The notes below the pieces were generated by a model. It was not told the DNA's origin. It did not search any database and worked only from the letters and a program-made list of their open reading frames with translations. From Chrysopilus asiliformis (Eukaryota; Arthropoda; Insecta; Diptera; Rhagionidae), in the NCBI GenBank assembly GCA_964034945.1, contig OZ035962.1:109991034-110055033 (forward strand): 64,000 nt of DNA, written 5' to 3'. Each line of letters starts with the position of its first letter. The first letter of the stretch is position 1. The position numbers were made by a program, and so were the translations under genes. Below are positions 11,313-23,944 of the stretch, piece after piece.

Positions 11313-12369
11313 GCAAATTTGAAAACGTTGACGGGCTAGCCGAGTCTAGAGTGACAACAAAAAGGAGCAATAGCTTCGTTTCGTAGTGAAATTTAATGAG
11401 CAACTAAAAAACAACGCATACATAGTAAGTGAGCAGCATTTGTTGAGGATAAGTAAAGCTATAAAGAGACATTTAAGGATGACATTCTGTTGGATGTGTC
11501 ACTTTCTGGAATTAAATTTTCCTCCAGTAATTAAATCCGCTTATACTGTTTAGAACAGGTGTTAACATCGCAAACACTTTACAAGGTAAACATCATTTAA
11601 AGAATGATTTATATTCCCTATTCCAGGTACCAAACTCACTGTCATCATTCCCTTTATATCCTTACAGTGTTTTGTATAAAATTTCTCTAACAAACCCAGT
11701 ACAAAACGTTCTCATTTCATTCACTTTCCCAAAATATGGGGGGTAGTAAGTATACGAAGGACACGAAAATTTCAAACATTTCTTAACATATTGTAGATTT
11801 TAGCTTCTCTTTCGGTTGTACACATTGTTTAGACAAAACGGAAGGAAGGCCTTTTATATCCGAAACTGATGATTTTCTTTGCTTTACTCTTAAGATTTCA
11901 TGAAACATTTATATCATTTCAGCAAATACAAAAAGCAACACAAGAGGTATATAGAATTTGTGTGATTCTTTTCGATATTGCCGTATTCCGGCAGCCAGTA
12001 ATCATATTTGCCTATATATAATTTGATTATTTTCGGAAAATCTTTATGCAAATAAAAAAGGAAGAATTTTTAAAGGATTTACAACAATAAAGTGGCAGCA
12101 AAAACTATAATCAATTTCAACATGGAGTTACTGTCCTCAGGTTTTAATTTAAGGTTATATTTGACCTTGGCACACAGATTATTCGCCTGCGACGCATTTT
12201 TATTAAAATATCTCATGAGAATTTTTGCAAACTTCCCCCCCCCCCTCCCCCCTCCTCGTCTTGTTTTTCCACGATTTCTAGTATTGGATTTGCCACACTA
12301 TTTCAGAGTTTTTACACTATTTCCAGTAAAACCCAACTACGGAAAACACTATAATCAAAAAATCTATTC
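11313..12369. other. Gene-less stretch, nothing recognised
   Basis: AT-rich sequence with a poly-C tract near 12235-12254; nothing gene-like. Confidence 0.45.
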
Positions 12370-12371
12370 TA

Positions 12372-12630
12372 CACTCAGAAAAATGTCCAGGTCAACTTTT
12401 TGTCAGGTTAACTCTGACCTTACAGCCAGCTAGCGGTCAGAGTTAACCTATCTAAGGTCAACTCGTGCAGCTCCTAATGCCCTACTTCACCTGCTGGTGG
12501 CTTAATTTCAGAATTTCTCCGACCGCAGGTCAACTCAGTTTTACTTGCCCACATGCAGGCGAACGCGCGCCTGCCCGAGGCCAATTACGCCGTATGTAGG
12601 TCGTCGAGTTAGCCTCCATTTTTCTGAGTG
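12372..12630. mobile_element. CACTCAGAAAAATG MITE, copy 2
   Basis: 259-bp copy, inverted relative to 8515-8786 and nearly identical over most of its length. Ends CACTCAGAAAAATG and CATTTTTCTGAGTG are flanked by TA (12370-12371, 12631-12632). It lies 7 bp from a CACGG-type MITE, the same family that copy 1 is nested in. Confidence 0.8.
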
Positions 12631-12637
12631 TAGTATA

Positions 12638-12896
12638 CACGGTTAAAAATGTAAGGATTTTATATGAATAAATTTTTGTTTATCAAGATATTTTACACCA
12701 AATTTCTATCAACTCGCATAAAATTTGATAAATTTTATAAATGTTTAGTGTAAATTTGATAAAAAATGTGTTGTTTTGACATTATACACCAAATGTCGAC
12801 ACTATGTCGATAAAAATGCGAGGTGATACAAATCGAGGTGTAAAAGATCTTGATAAACAATTTTTTTCCATGTAAATTCTCAAATTTTTAACCGTG
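12638..12896. mobile_element. CACGGTTAAAAAT MITE, intact copy
   Basis: 259 bp with about 50-bp imperfect inverted ends (CACGGTTAAAAAT ... ATTTTTAACCGTG) and TA on each side (12636-12637, 12897-12898), as in Tc1/mariner MITEs. Serves as the reference copy for the disrupted one at 8362-8920. Confidence 0.75.
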
Positions 12897-12898
12897 TA

Positions 12899-14077
12899 GT
12901 ATTATCAAAACCTTTATCATCCAAAAAAAACTTTTCCCTCCTTAAATAAAAATTGAAAAACCATTCAGTAATTAAAATACTTTCTCGAAACGATTGAAAA
13001 ATTTCAAAAATCTCATTAAAAGTTAAGCAAAAATGTTAACAGGATTATTCCAATAAAACGTAAAAGTAAACAAAAACTCAACAACACCCACGATGTTGAC
13101 GTGTAAATATAACCCTGTCCTGAATCCTGTTTTCAGCTTTGGTGTGGCAGTCTGTTGATCATTTTCAACTGATAGAAATTGTCGGTAACTGAGAATTACT
13201 CGAAAAGAAAAGCCTTAAAAAGAAATACGGGGAAAAGCCCTACAAAATTAGAAAAAAAAACTCTCGAGACCTCAAATATGTAAAATTCATGCTATTATTC
13301 ATGTATAATGTGTAAAACCCTGACGCACACACCCTTCCACTTCACTTCAGTTCACCTAACAAAATCAACTTGGAAAATTCTTCAACTCTGATAGTAATTA
13401 ACTTTTGGTTTTCCTTTTCGGTGAAATATTTATGCGAGTTAACACTACTCATATTATAGGGAATGTATTATGCTATGCGAAACTCTCGTATGGAGGCAGG
13501 AAACCAAACCAAACTGGCAAGTATTAGCATCTGTGTGTAACCGAAATATTTCGTTAATTATTTCAAGAAAATTTTCAATATTGAATTCCATCTTATCACC
13601 CAGAAGACCAAATACGCTATATGTGAGTATGTCATCAGGAAATTACCAGGATTCCCAAATGGCAATACCATCGACGACGGATGTCTATGGTAAAAAACGA
13701 ACCGTGCATAAAAGGCACAAATATTTATAAGTATGTGTACGCGTAGTAAATATGAAAGTGGATCAGAAATATTCAGTATTCCTTGTTAGTACCTAATACA
13801 AACCCACCCACCAGAGGCCACACATATTGACTTTTCAACGATACGATAGTAAATTTCGTTATTTAGCGAAAGACTTAATGTTGAACACAAAAGGAGTTTG
13901 GAAACTGTTAGCGAATCTTGAGTTCGTTAAGTAGAGTATTCAGAGTTTTCTTTCAACAGATAAAGTACCACAGTCTTATCTTTACAAAACTACCGGTAAA
14001 TAAAACTTTCGAAGATAATACGCGCGGAGAAATCCCGTAGTTAATGCCACTTTACTGAAACCCTTTCGTCTTTATCC
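12899..14077. other. Gene-less stretch, nothing recognised
   Basis: AT-rich sequence. The reading frame at 13470-13730 shows no recognisable domain, and no flanking splice signals make a convincing exon. Confidence 0.45.
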
Positions 14078-14942
14078 ACACAGTTAAAAATGACGACTCG
14101 ATTCCAACCACAGAACTATATAACATAGAACAACTGCCACCATACAAAGCTCTGCTGAAAAATGGTCCCAAAAGTATGTCCCTCTTTATCGTACTTGAAC
14201 GCATCCACTGAACTGTATAAGGTCGCGAAATTCAAATTTAGTTTGCCGCGAAATTCAAATTTCACAAGTTTGAGACTAACTTTAGGCGCAAACAAATAAC
14301 TTTAGGCGCCAACACCATTCCGAAAGTCTATTTTTCTTTGACAGCTCACGGTTTAAACGAGAGGACTATATTTATTTTCATACGGTTATCTTGCTCTTGC
14401 ATGACTCGTTTTGATTCACTGAACTGTATTGAAATGGGAGCATTTGAGACAGCAAATCGAGCGATCTAGCGATGATTCCAACTGTCAGAGTTAGAAATTT
14501 TCTTAGAATTTTATTGTAGAATTGCTCATGGTATGTAAACATCAAGTATAAAATGTGTAATCGCAAAAAAAATGTCAAAATTACAACTTGTTTTCTGTAT
14601 TTTTTTGCAATCAGAGAAAACATATGTAAAAATCAATTTTTGTTGTGAAGCTACAGAACTTTTGTACGAAAATCAGTGATTCGTTGTAATATAAAGTAAT
14701 ATTGTAAAATTACAGGCTATTTGTGATTTTACAACACCGAAAAGTAAATTTACACTAGCTGATATTGTGATTTTACTACAGTATTTTGTGATTTTACATC
14801 ACAAATGTGTAATTTCGTTTTACATTCCGAGTTGTATTTTTACACCTGATATGTAAATTTACATAAGTGATGTATTTTTATTGCATTCAAAGTTGGCACA
14901 ATTTTCGCCAACATTTAATGTTGTAATTATTTTTAACTGTGT
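14078..14942. mobile_element. Possible long MITE with ACACAGTTAAAAAT ends
   Basis: Inverted ends ACACAGTTAAAAAT (14078) and ATTTTTAACTGTGT (ending 14942) resemble those of the CACGG-type MITEs with one base changed. The interior right half is built from reiterated TTTTAC/GTAAAA units (14690-14890). No clear target duplication. It could instead be two lone ends 850 bp apart. Confidence 0.4.
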
Positions 14943-15953
14943 AAGGTTTGATAGTTTAAAATTTCGTAGATTTTTCAAAAATAATAAATTCAAAAATCAC
15001 AGCTTTGCCTAACTATTCCAGCTTCACTGTACGCCGCGCCTAACTTTAATATGATAATGTGTATTTCGTAAATATAGATAGAAATAGATAGAAATGGTTA
15101 AACTATATCTAGTAATAAGAATAGGAAATAGGAAATAGGAAGTGTGCGTTAGAAAACTTAACCAAACTTAATTATAAAACCATTTGCTCAAGTTAACTTT
15201 AAGCTTAATTTAACTGCGTCAGACAACAATGAAAAGACAAGAGCTTGTGTCGGAAAATTAATTAAAATGTTTTAATGAGATTTCAGATTTGTTACATACT
15301 CGCATATGAAACTAAGCTAATTCGCACACATCCATTAGCATTTTCCGCAGGGTAATTAGTTCTATCCAGTTTATTTCTATATACAAACGCAATTCGAAAT
15401 TGAACTAAGGAAGAACCAAACTGGTATACAATACTATAATATTTTTTTCTATACTTTTAGTTACTAAAAACATAATTATTAAGCGTATATGTAGGGTTCT
15501 TCCATCAATCGTACGGAATACTATCTAGTATCATAATATTTGCATGACACATGTCTGACAAAATCATATTGCCGTATTTTTATTTTTTTGCATACTAATT
15601 AATAAACTGTCAGTAAAATAATTAACTGATGTCTAAATAACATACGCCCGTTTTTTTTCATTCGAATACTATAATACTTGATATAGAAAAACTCTTCATA
15701 TTCCCTATACTGAAGTTTTATTTGTTTGACAATCCAAAATGGTGACATTCAGACCTAAATTGTGTGTTAAATCAACTGAAATTTAAATAAACCAAATTAA
15801 TTTAATTACGCACCAGGAAAATAACAACAAATTTTTTTTTTTAAATAAAGTCAATCAAATTAACTTTCGTGTAAAATATATTTAATTATCAAGTTTTTTT
15901 TTTGCAAAAATTTAATGTTAGCCAACTAGAACGCAATATAATCTTAATATATA
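14943..15953. other. Gene-less stretch, nothing recognised
   Basis: AT-rich sequence with a GGAAATA trimer near 15124; nothing gene-like. Confidence 0.45.
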
Positions 15954-16535
15954 AACATAACAATAGCTAAAATTGCCAATCTGGCAATTATTGGGGACCC
16001 GTATGGTGATATTCGTACCAAAATTCGAACAGTTGTACCAAAATTCCACTTTGAAGTCAAACTTTCCAATAAGATTTTTAAAAATTTGTTCCAATCGGAG
16101 TTTTATGTATGGGAGTTTTATATAGAATCATATCCTAAATAACTTTAGTTCTTGCACTTTTTTGATAAGATGCACCGTTTTTGAGATATTCGCAAAAATC
16201 GTTTTCGTTCGTATGGGGGGTACACCCCCTAATGGTCCATTCTTGCTCATGAACGAACTTAGCCTCGCATTTTAGGAAAAACTAATCTGCGCAAAATTTC
16301 AAGTCTCTAGCTCAATCCGTGCGCCCGCAATCCGCGCCACAGACGGACAGACAGACGGACAGACAGACGGACGGACGGACGGACGGACGGACGGACGGAC
16401 ATGCTAAATTCAACTTTTTTTATCATTCTAAACACACTGGTGTAATTCATTTTTTTGTGTGATGACAGGATCTTGGCGTTACAAACGGTAAGACAAAGTT
16501 AATATAGCCTTTGGTTTCACCATACGGGTATAAAA
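15954..16535 (+). mobile_element. DINE-1/mini-me-like element, copy B
   Basis: Same layout as the copy at 4366-5071: ATAACAATAGCTAAAATTGC start, CCCGTATGGTGA and its inverse CACCATACGGG, a shorter GACGGACA/GACG microsatellite (about 16340-16400) and a GGGTATAAAA end. It is directly abutted on the right by a different repeat (16536-16880). Confidence 0.7.
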
Positions 16536-16880
16536 ATGGATGTTTGTTTATCTGTTTGTATGTCTGTCAAAAACTACTTGACTGATTTTTACGCGGTTTT
16601 TTGCAACATGATCTGTGTTGCCAGGAGCAGGTTTTTAGCTATGTTAGATTTTCAAAATTCGAAACAGAAGGTCCTGTAAGGATAACGAAAATATCCTTTT
16701 TCTAATTTTTCTCGCAAAAACTTGCTTTGGGAGGTTCTCGGGGTTGCTTATCACGAATCTGGTGTTGGAATTTCAAAATTCGTAAGGATAACGTTTTTTC
16801 CTAAAAGTTTTTAAGTTATTTATGGTTTTTTGGCATTCTAAAATTTATACAAAAAATTTTAAGCTGGTAACGAAGGGTCT
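16536..16880. repeat. Dispersed repeat fragment (GGTCCTGTAAGGAT type)
   Basis: Starts with TGTTTGTTTATCTGTTTGTATGT-like sequence, then an ACTTGACTGATTTTTACG module and AAACAGAAGGTCCTGTAAGG. The last part recurs at 21640-22000, where one copy has a MITE inserted in exactly this motif, making this copy the empty site. Superfamily unknown. Confidence 0.5.
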
Positions 16881-19139
16881 GCTAATAATACATATATTAA
16901 CCCAACCACAAAAAATTATACCAACAAAATTGGTAAACAAGAAAAATTATCATTTAACCATTTATTGAAAAACATTTCAATGCCAAAGTAAAATTCTCTC
17001 TACACGGCGGAATGTTTGAGTTGATTTTTTCAACCTCACCCAACTATTTTGGGTTCAAAACTATTTTTTAAACTATTTATGTAAAAAAAAAACTTTCAAC
17101 GGACGTTAAAAGCAAATTTTCGATTTTTTTTTTAATTTCTAGATTGAGTTTTTCATTTTTTTAGAGTATAAATCTGCCTTTTTAAACCAACTTAAATGAA
17201 AATTTAAACCTCGGAATTCTCGGAGGACGTCGGGTCGAATTTCACCAGAAGCACGATATAATTTTTAGTCCATTAGAAACTTGCTTAAAAAAAATATATG
17301 ATGAAAGAAAATGCTTTAACAAAGACCGTTACAAATGTGGCAATTTTCGCATTGCAACAAAAAAGAAAAGTTCTTTCTACTCTTTTTAGTTAAAAGTTTA
17401 AAATTTTTTGGTTGAAAATCTGAACTATTTGGCGTAAATTTTGAACTTTTTTGGATAAAAAATTCAATTTTGGTTTAAAAGCTCAATTTTAGTTTAAAGA
17501 TTAAACTTTTTTGGATTACAAATTCAACTTTTTTGGATTGAAAATTCAACCCAAAATTTTAAGTGATTGTATTGAATCTGCTTTAAACACTAACTAGGGG
17601 CTTTGCCCCTGACCACTTCACCCCTGACCGCCTCGTGGCTTAATCCCTACCCCTTCAGCCGCTTTTTTGAAAATATCAAAAATTAGAACTCTTTTTTAGA
17701 GATCCCTTTTTGGAAATCCCATAAAACCTAGAATCATCGCAGAGTTTACGCCGCGTAGTTTTAAATTTTAATTTTAATTACTAAACTTTTTTGTGAAATT
17801 CGAGAAAAAACTTGTCTTCAGTGCAAGAGAATTTAATAATCAAACTTTAAGAAATGGGCTGCTTAAAAAGAAACTTTCGACAAATCGCATTAGACATTAT
17901 ATCCGTCAGTCGAGTTAGAAAAGCTGTGGGAAATAGGGAAACCCTATATAGACCAGCACACATATTGACGGTACACCATTCGGTCTGATGTGATATTTGA
18001 TCAATTTAGAAAAATATGTGAAGATATCTAACACGTATAACACGACACATAAATGGGTTTCCCTCAATGAAAATAGGAGGAAGCCGTCATGATCCTCGAA
18101 TAAAGCGCCATTCCAGAGGATAAATAATCTTCTGCAGCATCACTTTAGTGTGTAAGCAGAAAAAAACTGAACTTGAATAGGAGACGTCGAGAATAAGGAA
18201 TAAAATCCTATAGAATGGAATCCTTTAAGGAATTCATACTCTCAAGGCTCCTGCCGATTTCTATATATCATATTTCTTGGCCAAATTCGATCCTTCTGTC
18301 GGTATTCAGCCAATTGATTTCTATTCCCTAACATCGATGAGCATCCCAAATATTTTGACCATCTGTGAAATATTATTTGAGACGTATGTCTAAGGACGTG
18401 ACCTGAATTTATTGAGTTCCGTCAACCAATAAATATTTGTCGCGGTTGACTAGTGTTATGACAGGGTCTGATATGTGACTCCTGTTTTGCTTCCAGGAAA
18501 TCCCCCTATTCCCATTTCCATTCTGAAATCGCTACATGCGTCAATTGCATAAATTACACATCTATATGCGAAACACTATTTTCAATTGATACAGGTTGAG
18601 TTTTTTTTTTGCCAATTTATCCTATGAACATAGCCGAATTATTTTTTTTTTTTTTGAACTATGAATCCCGCAAAAAAGAATCCCGCAAAAAAGGACATTA
18701 TTTCACATACTAAAGTGCATCCTCATACATCCGAACAAATCAAATATTACGTAGTAATTCAATTTGATTTTTTATGGGGCAATTATTCGCCACATAGATA
18801 GGCTGAGTTCTCATTTATATCATCATTTGCAGTTAGAATCGAAAATTAACACATGAACGCATAATCTGATTAAAATACTAATGAACACTCCCGCCGTATT
18901 TTAGACATAATTGGTCAATTCTGAATTATTGTGTAGATTTTTATCAATTTGCGTTTATAGAAATATATTTAGTTGAACATCTATTAAAACTGATATCAAA
19001 ATAATATGCTCACTTTGTGCCAATGACACCAAAATTAATTGAAATATGATTTTCAATTTTAACTGCCGACAATGGATTCATTTATTGTTCGATTTGCAAA
19101 TTAAAATCGATAGAATTTTATATTTTCAGTTAAATTTAC
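16881..19139. other. Gene-less stretch with degenerate repeats
   Basis: 17030-17570 is built from reiterated AAAATTCAACTTTTTTGG-like units, perhaps an old foldback. At 17595 CTAGGGGCTTTGCCCC reads on the minus strand as a GGGGCAAAGCCCC hairpin directly followed by CTAG and T, resembling a Helitron 3' end. No gene seen. Confidence 0.4.
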
Positions 19140-19664
19140 TTATGAAATTCCCTTTGATTGGAAATAAAATGTCGAATGTAATTTTTCGAGTGTTGAAAGT
19201 TGCATGTTTTTGACATCTGGCTGGTTTGTAACATAAAGAATGATTTTTTTTAATAAATGATATTTACTGTAGGCTACAACTAGATTGAAATTTATCGAAG
19301 GATTCTTCAAAAGCTGCGCCTTGAAGACTTCGCGATCCAACTCCTGTCCAATGATTCATATTTTACCGTGTTGGCTTTTACTCGTCCTCAGGACATAATC
19401 CGCCTGCGGCCCCGCGATAAAAATAAGAGGTAATAACTTCTGCATATTTTCAGGAGTTAAAATTTCAAGGAGTTTCAAGAAAGGTAAATCAGAAATTTCT
19501 TGGCAGAGCTGTAAGTGTATGTAATCTTGTAAATCGGTTAAATTTCCTGTCAGCGGTTTTGAAGATAGCAGGCCTAGGCAAGGGGAGAGGTTCACAAATG
19601 GGTGGCATTTGATAATATTTTCTCTAAACGAAATCACAAACTGGACGTCGCGACTTAAATTCAC
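19140..19664 (-). pseudogene. Possible decayed coding sequence, unrecognised
   Basis: A single minus-strand frame runs 525 nt with only one internal stop (TGA near 19353-19355). It begins after a TAG and translates to a leucine-rich, coding-looking sequence, for example SDLPFLKLLEILTPENMQKL and, after the stop, FKAQLLKNPSINFNLVVAYS. I do not recognise the family. Base composition is less AT-biased than the surroundings. It could be a gene fragment carried by a transposon, a decayed gene, or chance. No convincing splice sites remove the stop. Confidence 0.3.
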
Positions 19665-19794
19665 CTAGTCTTTGTTGTCGTGGCGTCCAGTTGTGTTACT
19701 TTGGTATAAAATATGTGTTCAAATTGTTTCCATTGAGGTATCTTTGGTTTCACAACTTGATTTGTGTTGTCGTTCTAACATCTACGTAAGTCAC

Positions 19795-19888
19795 ATCGTC
19801 ATGTCAGCCTTAGCCACGAAATTGCAAACCATAACTACTCAAAACGGCCAAAATGTCAGTTTCGTGAGTATGGTTCTGACATGACGAT
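19795..19888. repeat. Imperfect hairpin
   Basis: ATCGTCATGTCAG at the left pairs with CTGACATGACGAT at the right, continuing with CCACGAAA / TTTCGTG further in. A 94-bp snap-back; probably the relic of a small foldback element. Confidence 0.5.
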
Positions 19889-20045
19889 ATCAGGTGAACA
19901 AGAATCCTCAAATCATGTGAAAAAGAACCTCATGTGAATTTTTTATTGACTCTCAAATATGATAGGCATGGCAGTCAATATGTTAATAATTCTCAAAGAT
20001 AATTAATTAATAATAAATTATGCGCCCAATTTGTATAGCTTAACT

Positions 20046-20495
20046 AGGATGATCACACATCCCGGATTAGTCAGGACAGTTTCGGATTTGACTATGTTGT
20101 ACCGTGCGCTCCGGAAACCAAATTTTTTCTCCGGATTATTCAGTTGTGAGTTACAATTTATTACACACTAATAAACATTAACTACATAAATATAATTTGC
20201 AAAATACGCGAATTCGGCTAAGGCATGCTGTAAGTTCTATTTTTTCGCCTGCGGCACGTTTTTAACGTGTATTTTCACAATTTCAATTGAATTTATTATG
20301 AAGCTCAAGTAATAGAGTTAATCTTCTCTTTACAGGGTGTAACTTTTGCGTTAAATCATTGCGCCGCATTCGTTATGATAATTTCGTCCGCGGCGCATAT
20401 TTATTTATTGTTGTTTTTTCAAAAAAAAATGTTTGTACCACCGTCCCCACCCACATTTTGATGCAAATTTACACTGAATGAATATAGTCACCATC
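20046..20495. mobile_element. Degenerate hAT-like MITE related to 10808-11304
   Basis: AGGATGATCACACATCCCGG at the left and ATATAGTCACCAT at the right resemble the TAGGGTGACCATA...TATGGTCACCCTA ends of 10808-11304, and the interior shares GCCTGCGGC(A/G)C and CCGGA(A/T) motifs. Ends are too eroded to define a duplication. Confidence 0.45.
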
Positions 20496-21591
20496 AGTAT
20501 AAATACTTTTGTCCTCAATAATTAAAATTTGTAAATATTGGTATATTTTATGTTCCATAATTTCACCCAAAAATTATGACCCAATTCAAAACATATTACA
20601 CAAATCCTAAAAAAAAACAGCTTTTCAGCCAACAGAAAGACACATGTTATTTTTTTATTTATAAAAGATCGAAAAAATCGTTTCGAAGACACAGAAAAAA
20701 AGCCAGCGTAATTTTACCAGACGTAATTTTTCAACTGTCTGAAAGTGATTAAGACTGAAGTATAGTCCAGCAAAATTAAAAATACCTTCTAAATCATGGG
20801 TTTTTCTCAATTTTTTTTTCTTGACTCGTACTCTGATGATATTAAATTTAATTTGAAAGCTAAAGATGGGGAAAAATTATTTTGGTTCAATTTGAAACTA
20901 ATATATGACAAGAAAACCACACACTACCCCAGTTGGACGCCGAGATTTTTTATTTTTCATCATTTTTTCGTGTATTTTCTTGTGATTCTTTTTTATGTAC
21001 TGGAAGCAACCGAAATAAAGTGAAATGAAGGAATTCCACCCTTATTTGTAGAGTAGCCTTAAGCTAAACACTTTGGTTTTACCAAAGGATATGTGAATGA
21101 AAAGAATTCATTCTGAGGAACTTTTATTAAATTTACTTTCGATGTTATATTGGTTGGCCCCGAAGGTTCTTCGATACGATATACATATGTATGTATATAT
21201 ATATATAGTCACGCGTAGGCGCCTAAGTTTAATAACGGTTAAATTCGATATCGGGAAGCCACCCTTTACTTGATCATCTTCCAAGAAATCCAATGATTTG
21301 GCTTTTAGCAGATGGGATTGAGGATATGGGCAGGCATCCATCCATCCAGCCTATCCCTAAACTGCCTGAACCTAACTCGCCCGTCACTTAATGAAATTCC
21401 TCTTCATTGTAATTGTGCGGTCTGTTTGAACAATCAGACAAAGGAGATTTTCTTGTATTGATGTTATACAGTCCACGAATTTGATTCGAATCTTCTCTAA
21501 TCTATACATTTGCTCGATGTGTACTTGAATAAAAAAAAAATACTGTGCCAGAAAACTGCCCCGACTTAGTTCCTTATGAACTGAATGTACA
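20496..21591. other. Gene-less stretch, nothing recognised
   Basis: AT-rich sequence; the frames at 20796-21023 and 21108-21341 show no domain and look like chance. Confidence 0.45.
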
Positions 21592-22300
21592 CTCAGAAAA
21601 ATTTGGCAGTGTGAACTCGATTTTATCCGAACTTTTTCGCTGAGAAACGGTTTTTCAAAATTCGAAAGGGAAAGTCCTGTAAGGCCCCGTTTACACCTGC
21701 GGTTTTTTCTTGAATTTCTCCGTGGGCGACTTTCGGTTATAAATTTCAGAATTTTATGTCGTAATGTAAACGGTCCTACAACATCGATTTAATGTCGAAG
21801 CATAAAATTCGCAGAATAAAGAGTCAGTTGCAAACGGCGCCTAACGATAACGCAGATATCCTTTTTCCCATTTTTTTCTCGTTCTCGGGCCACTGATCAC
21901 GAACCTGGTGTTAAAATTTTAAAATTCGAAACAGAAGGTCCTGTAAGGATACCGCCTGAAAGGAAAATTTAAATAAAAATCGTTTTTTCAAATATCTCGA
22001 GAACCATTAAACATACGTAAGAACTGTTAAAGCAAAAATTAAGAAAACTTCATATATTTTACATTCAATTTTTGCTAAAAGCTCATAGTTCTCGAGAAAT
22101 TTCCAAAAAACTGTATTGCCTCAAAAAAGTTGTATGGGAGATAGCCGGGTTAGCTAATATTATTTTTCCAAAAGGTTTCTGAGGACTACGGTTTTTGTAA
22201 AACAGATTTACAAAAAATTTCAAGTCGCTAGCTCAACGCGTTCTCGAGTTATTTAAGATACGTAAAACGAACAGACCAATAGCAACGGATTTCGTACTGA
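21592..22300. repeat. Dispersed repeat with lone MITE end
   Basis: Opens with ACACTCAGAAAAAT, a lone end of the MITE family at 8515, then TTCAAAATTCGAAAGGGAAA and GTCCTGTAAGG as in 16536-16880. It continues after the inserted MITE (21683-21841) with CACTGATCACGAACCTGGTG and a second copy of AAACAGAAGGTCCTGTAAGG. Contains a tract about AGCCGGGTTAGCTAAT near 22142. No coding content. Confidence 0.45.
21683..21841. mobile_element. Harbinger-like MITE with TAA duplication and a paralogous empty site
   Basis: 159 bp with ends GGCCCCGTTTACAC and GCAAACGGCGCC (imperfect inverted repeats), flanked by TAA at 21680-21682 and 21842-21844. The target motif CTGTAAGGATAACG is uninterrupted in the related repeat near 16673, which serves as an empty site. 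A three-base TWA duplication and GG-starting ends fit PIF/Harbinger. Confidence 0.65.
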
Positions 22301-23813
22301 TCAGAAAGATTCTGTCTGTCCCCATTCTCGAGTAATTAAACATTTGTAAGGTTTTAGGTCATGTAAGCGTAAACAAATCAATTTATTTTGAATCCAAATG
22401 GACAATTTGTAAAACAAAAATGCGCCGCAAAAATGCGCCGAATTCCCAAAAGGGAATTGAAAAAGCACTTAATGGATTCATTTTTTTATCTTTTTGGATG
22501 GACTCTATTGAGACCCTTTTGGAGTTAAATTCACTCCATTTATTTTTCTTTTTCTCTGTGTACCAAGACTATTCCTTCTATAAACGAAATATTCTTATTT
22601 ATACGAGAGGGATATTTTCTATCTTATCTTATCTTGTTCATTATTTGGATAGAGCTTTAGAAATCTAACTGGTTGTCTGCTGGTGGATGGAAAACTTCTT
22701 GACTTTCATTAGAAATTGTTTCATTGGACTTTCTCCTTATTTACAAAAAGCTTTTTTTTTTCTTTGACTCCAATCACCCCTCTTTCCTTAAAATCGCTGC
22801 TGTTGGTGCCGATTGGTGTTGTCTCGGGAGTTCATTTGTGAATGAGTTTCGTATCCGCTGAAGCAATAACGACCCCCGCATATCCATCTATCGATAACTA
22901 CGTCTAAGGATACAATGTTTGTCGTATAAGAAGCTGACTAGATTACTTAATCTTCTGAAGATATCGAAAAGCTAATTAGGTCGAAAATTGCGAAAAAAGG
23001 GGAGAAAATGTATCATTCGAAGTCTTTACATTGCAGTAGGGCTTAATATATTAACGGGATAAATGGATTCCGAGATGAATATTAATTTCTGTTTAATTTA
23101 TCCCATAAAGTATCCGTTTTAATATCACCGATTTAATATCATTTGATATGATTCAGTTTATTTGTCTCTAAAAGTTGTAATAAAATTCTATTTTTAGATC
23201 AAATTTAATTTTCCATAATGGTTTTGTTGAAAATGTATTACAAACAAAACGTTTTTTTCCAAGGGAACATCGAACAGTATATTTTCAAATTTAAAAATTA
23301 ACTACTAGTGAATCCAAATTAATTAAATTAATGTATATTTTTACAAAGCAGATAAGTCGCTACTAGCGTTCATAGTGTATGGCACGTATCTGCATAGTAT
23401 TTATTCAGTGGCAAATACTATCCATACACCAAAAATGCTATGGATGGATTTGTTTCACGGAATAGTTTCAAAGAAATCATAAAATATATTATATGGAATT
23501 TTGAGAGAAATTTCATTAAAAAAAATTTGGGAAAAAATTGTTCATAGCAGTTCCTAGTGAAAAATGCGCCACCTCCCAAAAACTTTCAAATTGACCTCTA
23601 AAAGTCGGATTTACCATCGGCTATTATAGCGACCCTGCGTTAAGATGTTGTGGCTATAATATTTGGAAAAAATGTTCTGGTCCTTCCTACCCCCCTCCCC
23701 CCAACCTTCTCTCCCACCATGGAATTTTCTCAATTAATGTTTTTTGGGAATTTGCCCAAAAATATTCACAAAAAACAAAAAAAACTTCAATGAATTTTTT
23801 CAGCTGAAAAACT
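22301..23813. other. Gene-less stretch, nothing recognised
   Basis: AT-rich sequence with a short ATCTT repeat near 22621-22637. The frame at 22420-22668 is not recognisable as a gene. Confidence 0.45.
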
Positions 23814-23944
23814 GGTGGCCTATTATGGAATACGATCGTAATCGTAACGATTGGCATTTGCCTGTTGTTGTTAGTGTTTTCTACTAACAACAACAGGCAA
23901 ATCCCAATCGTTACGATTACGATCGTATTCCATAATAGGCCACC
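23814..23944. repeat. Near-perfect 61-bp hairpin (shared-core family, member 1)
   Basis: Arms 23814-23874 and 23884-23944 are inverted copies with a single mismatch, around a 9-base loop. The outer arm begins GGTGGCCTATTATGG; the inner part is TGTTGTTGTTAG-TGTTTTCTA-CTAACAACAACA. The same inner core, inverted, occurs in the hairpin at 54668-54803, whose outer arms are unrelated. No clear target duplication. The near-identity of the arms argues for recent origin or for an active arm-copying process. Confidence 0.85.

Noticed and set aside
12233..12260. C-rich tract as possible coding proline run or regulatory GC box
   Set aside because: Simple homopolymer; no gene nearby and no paired signals.
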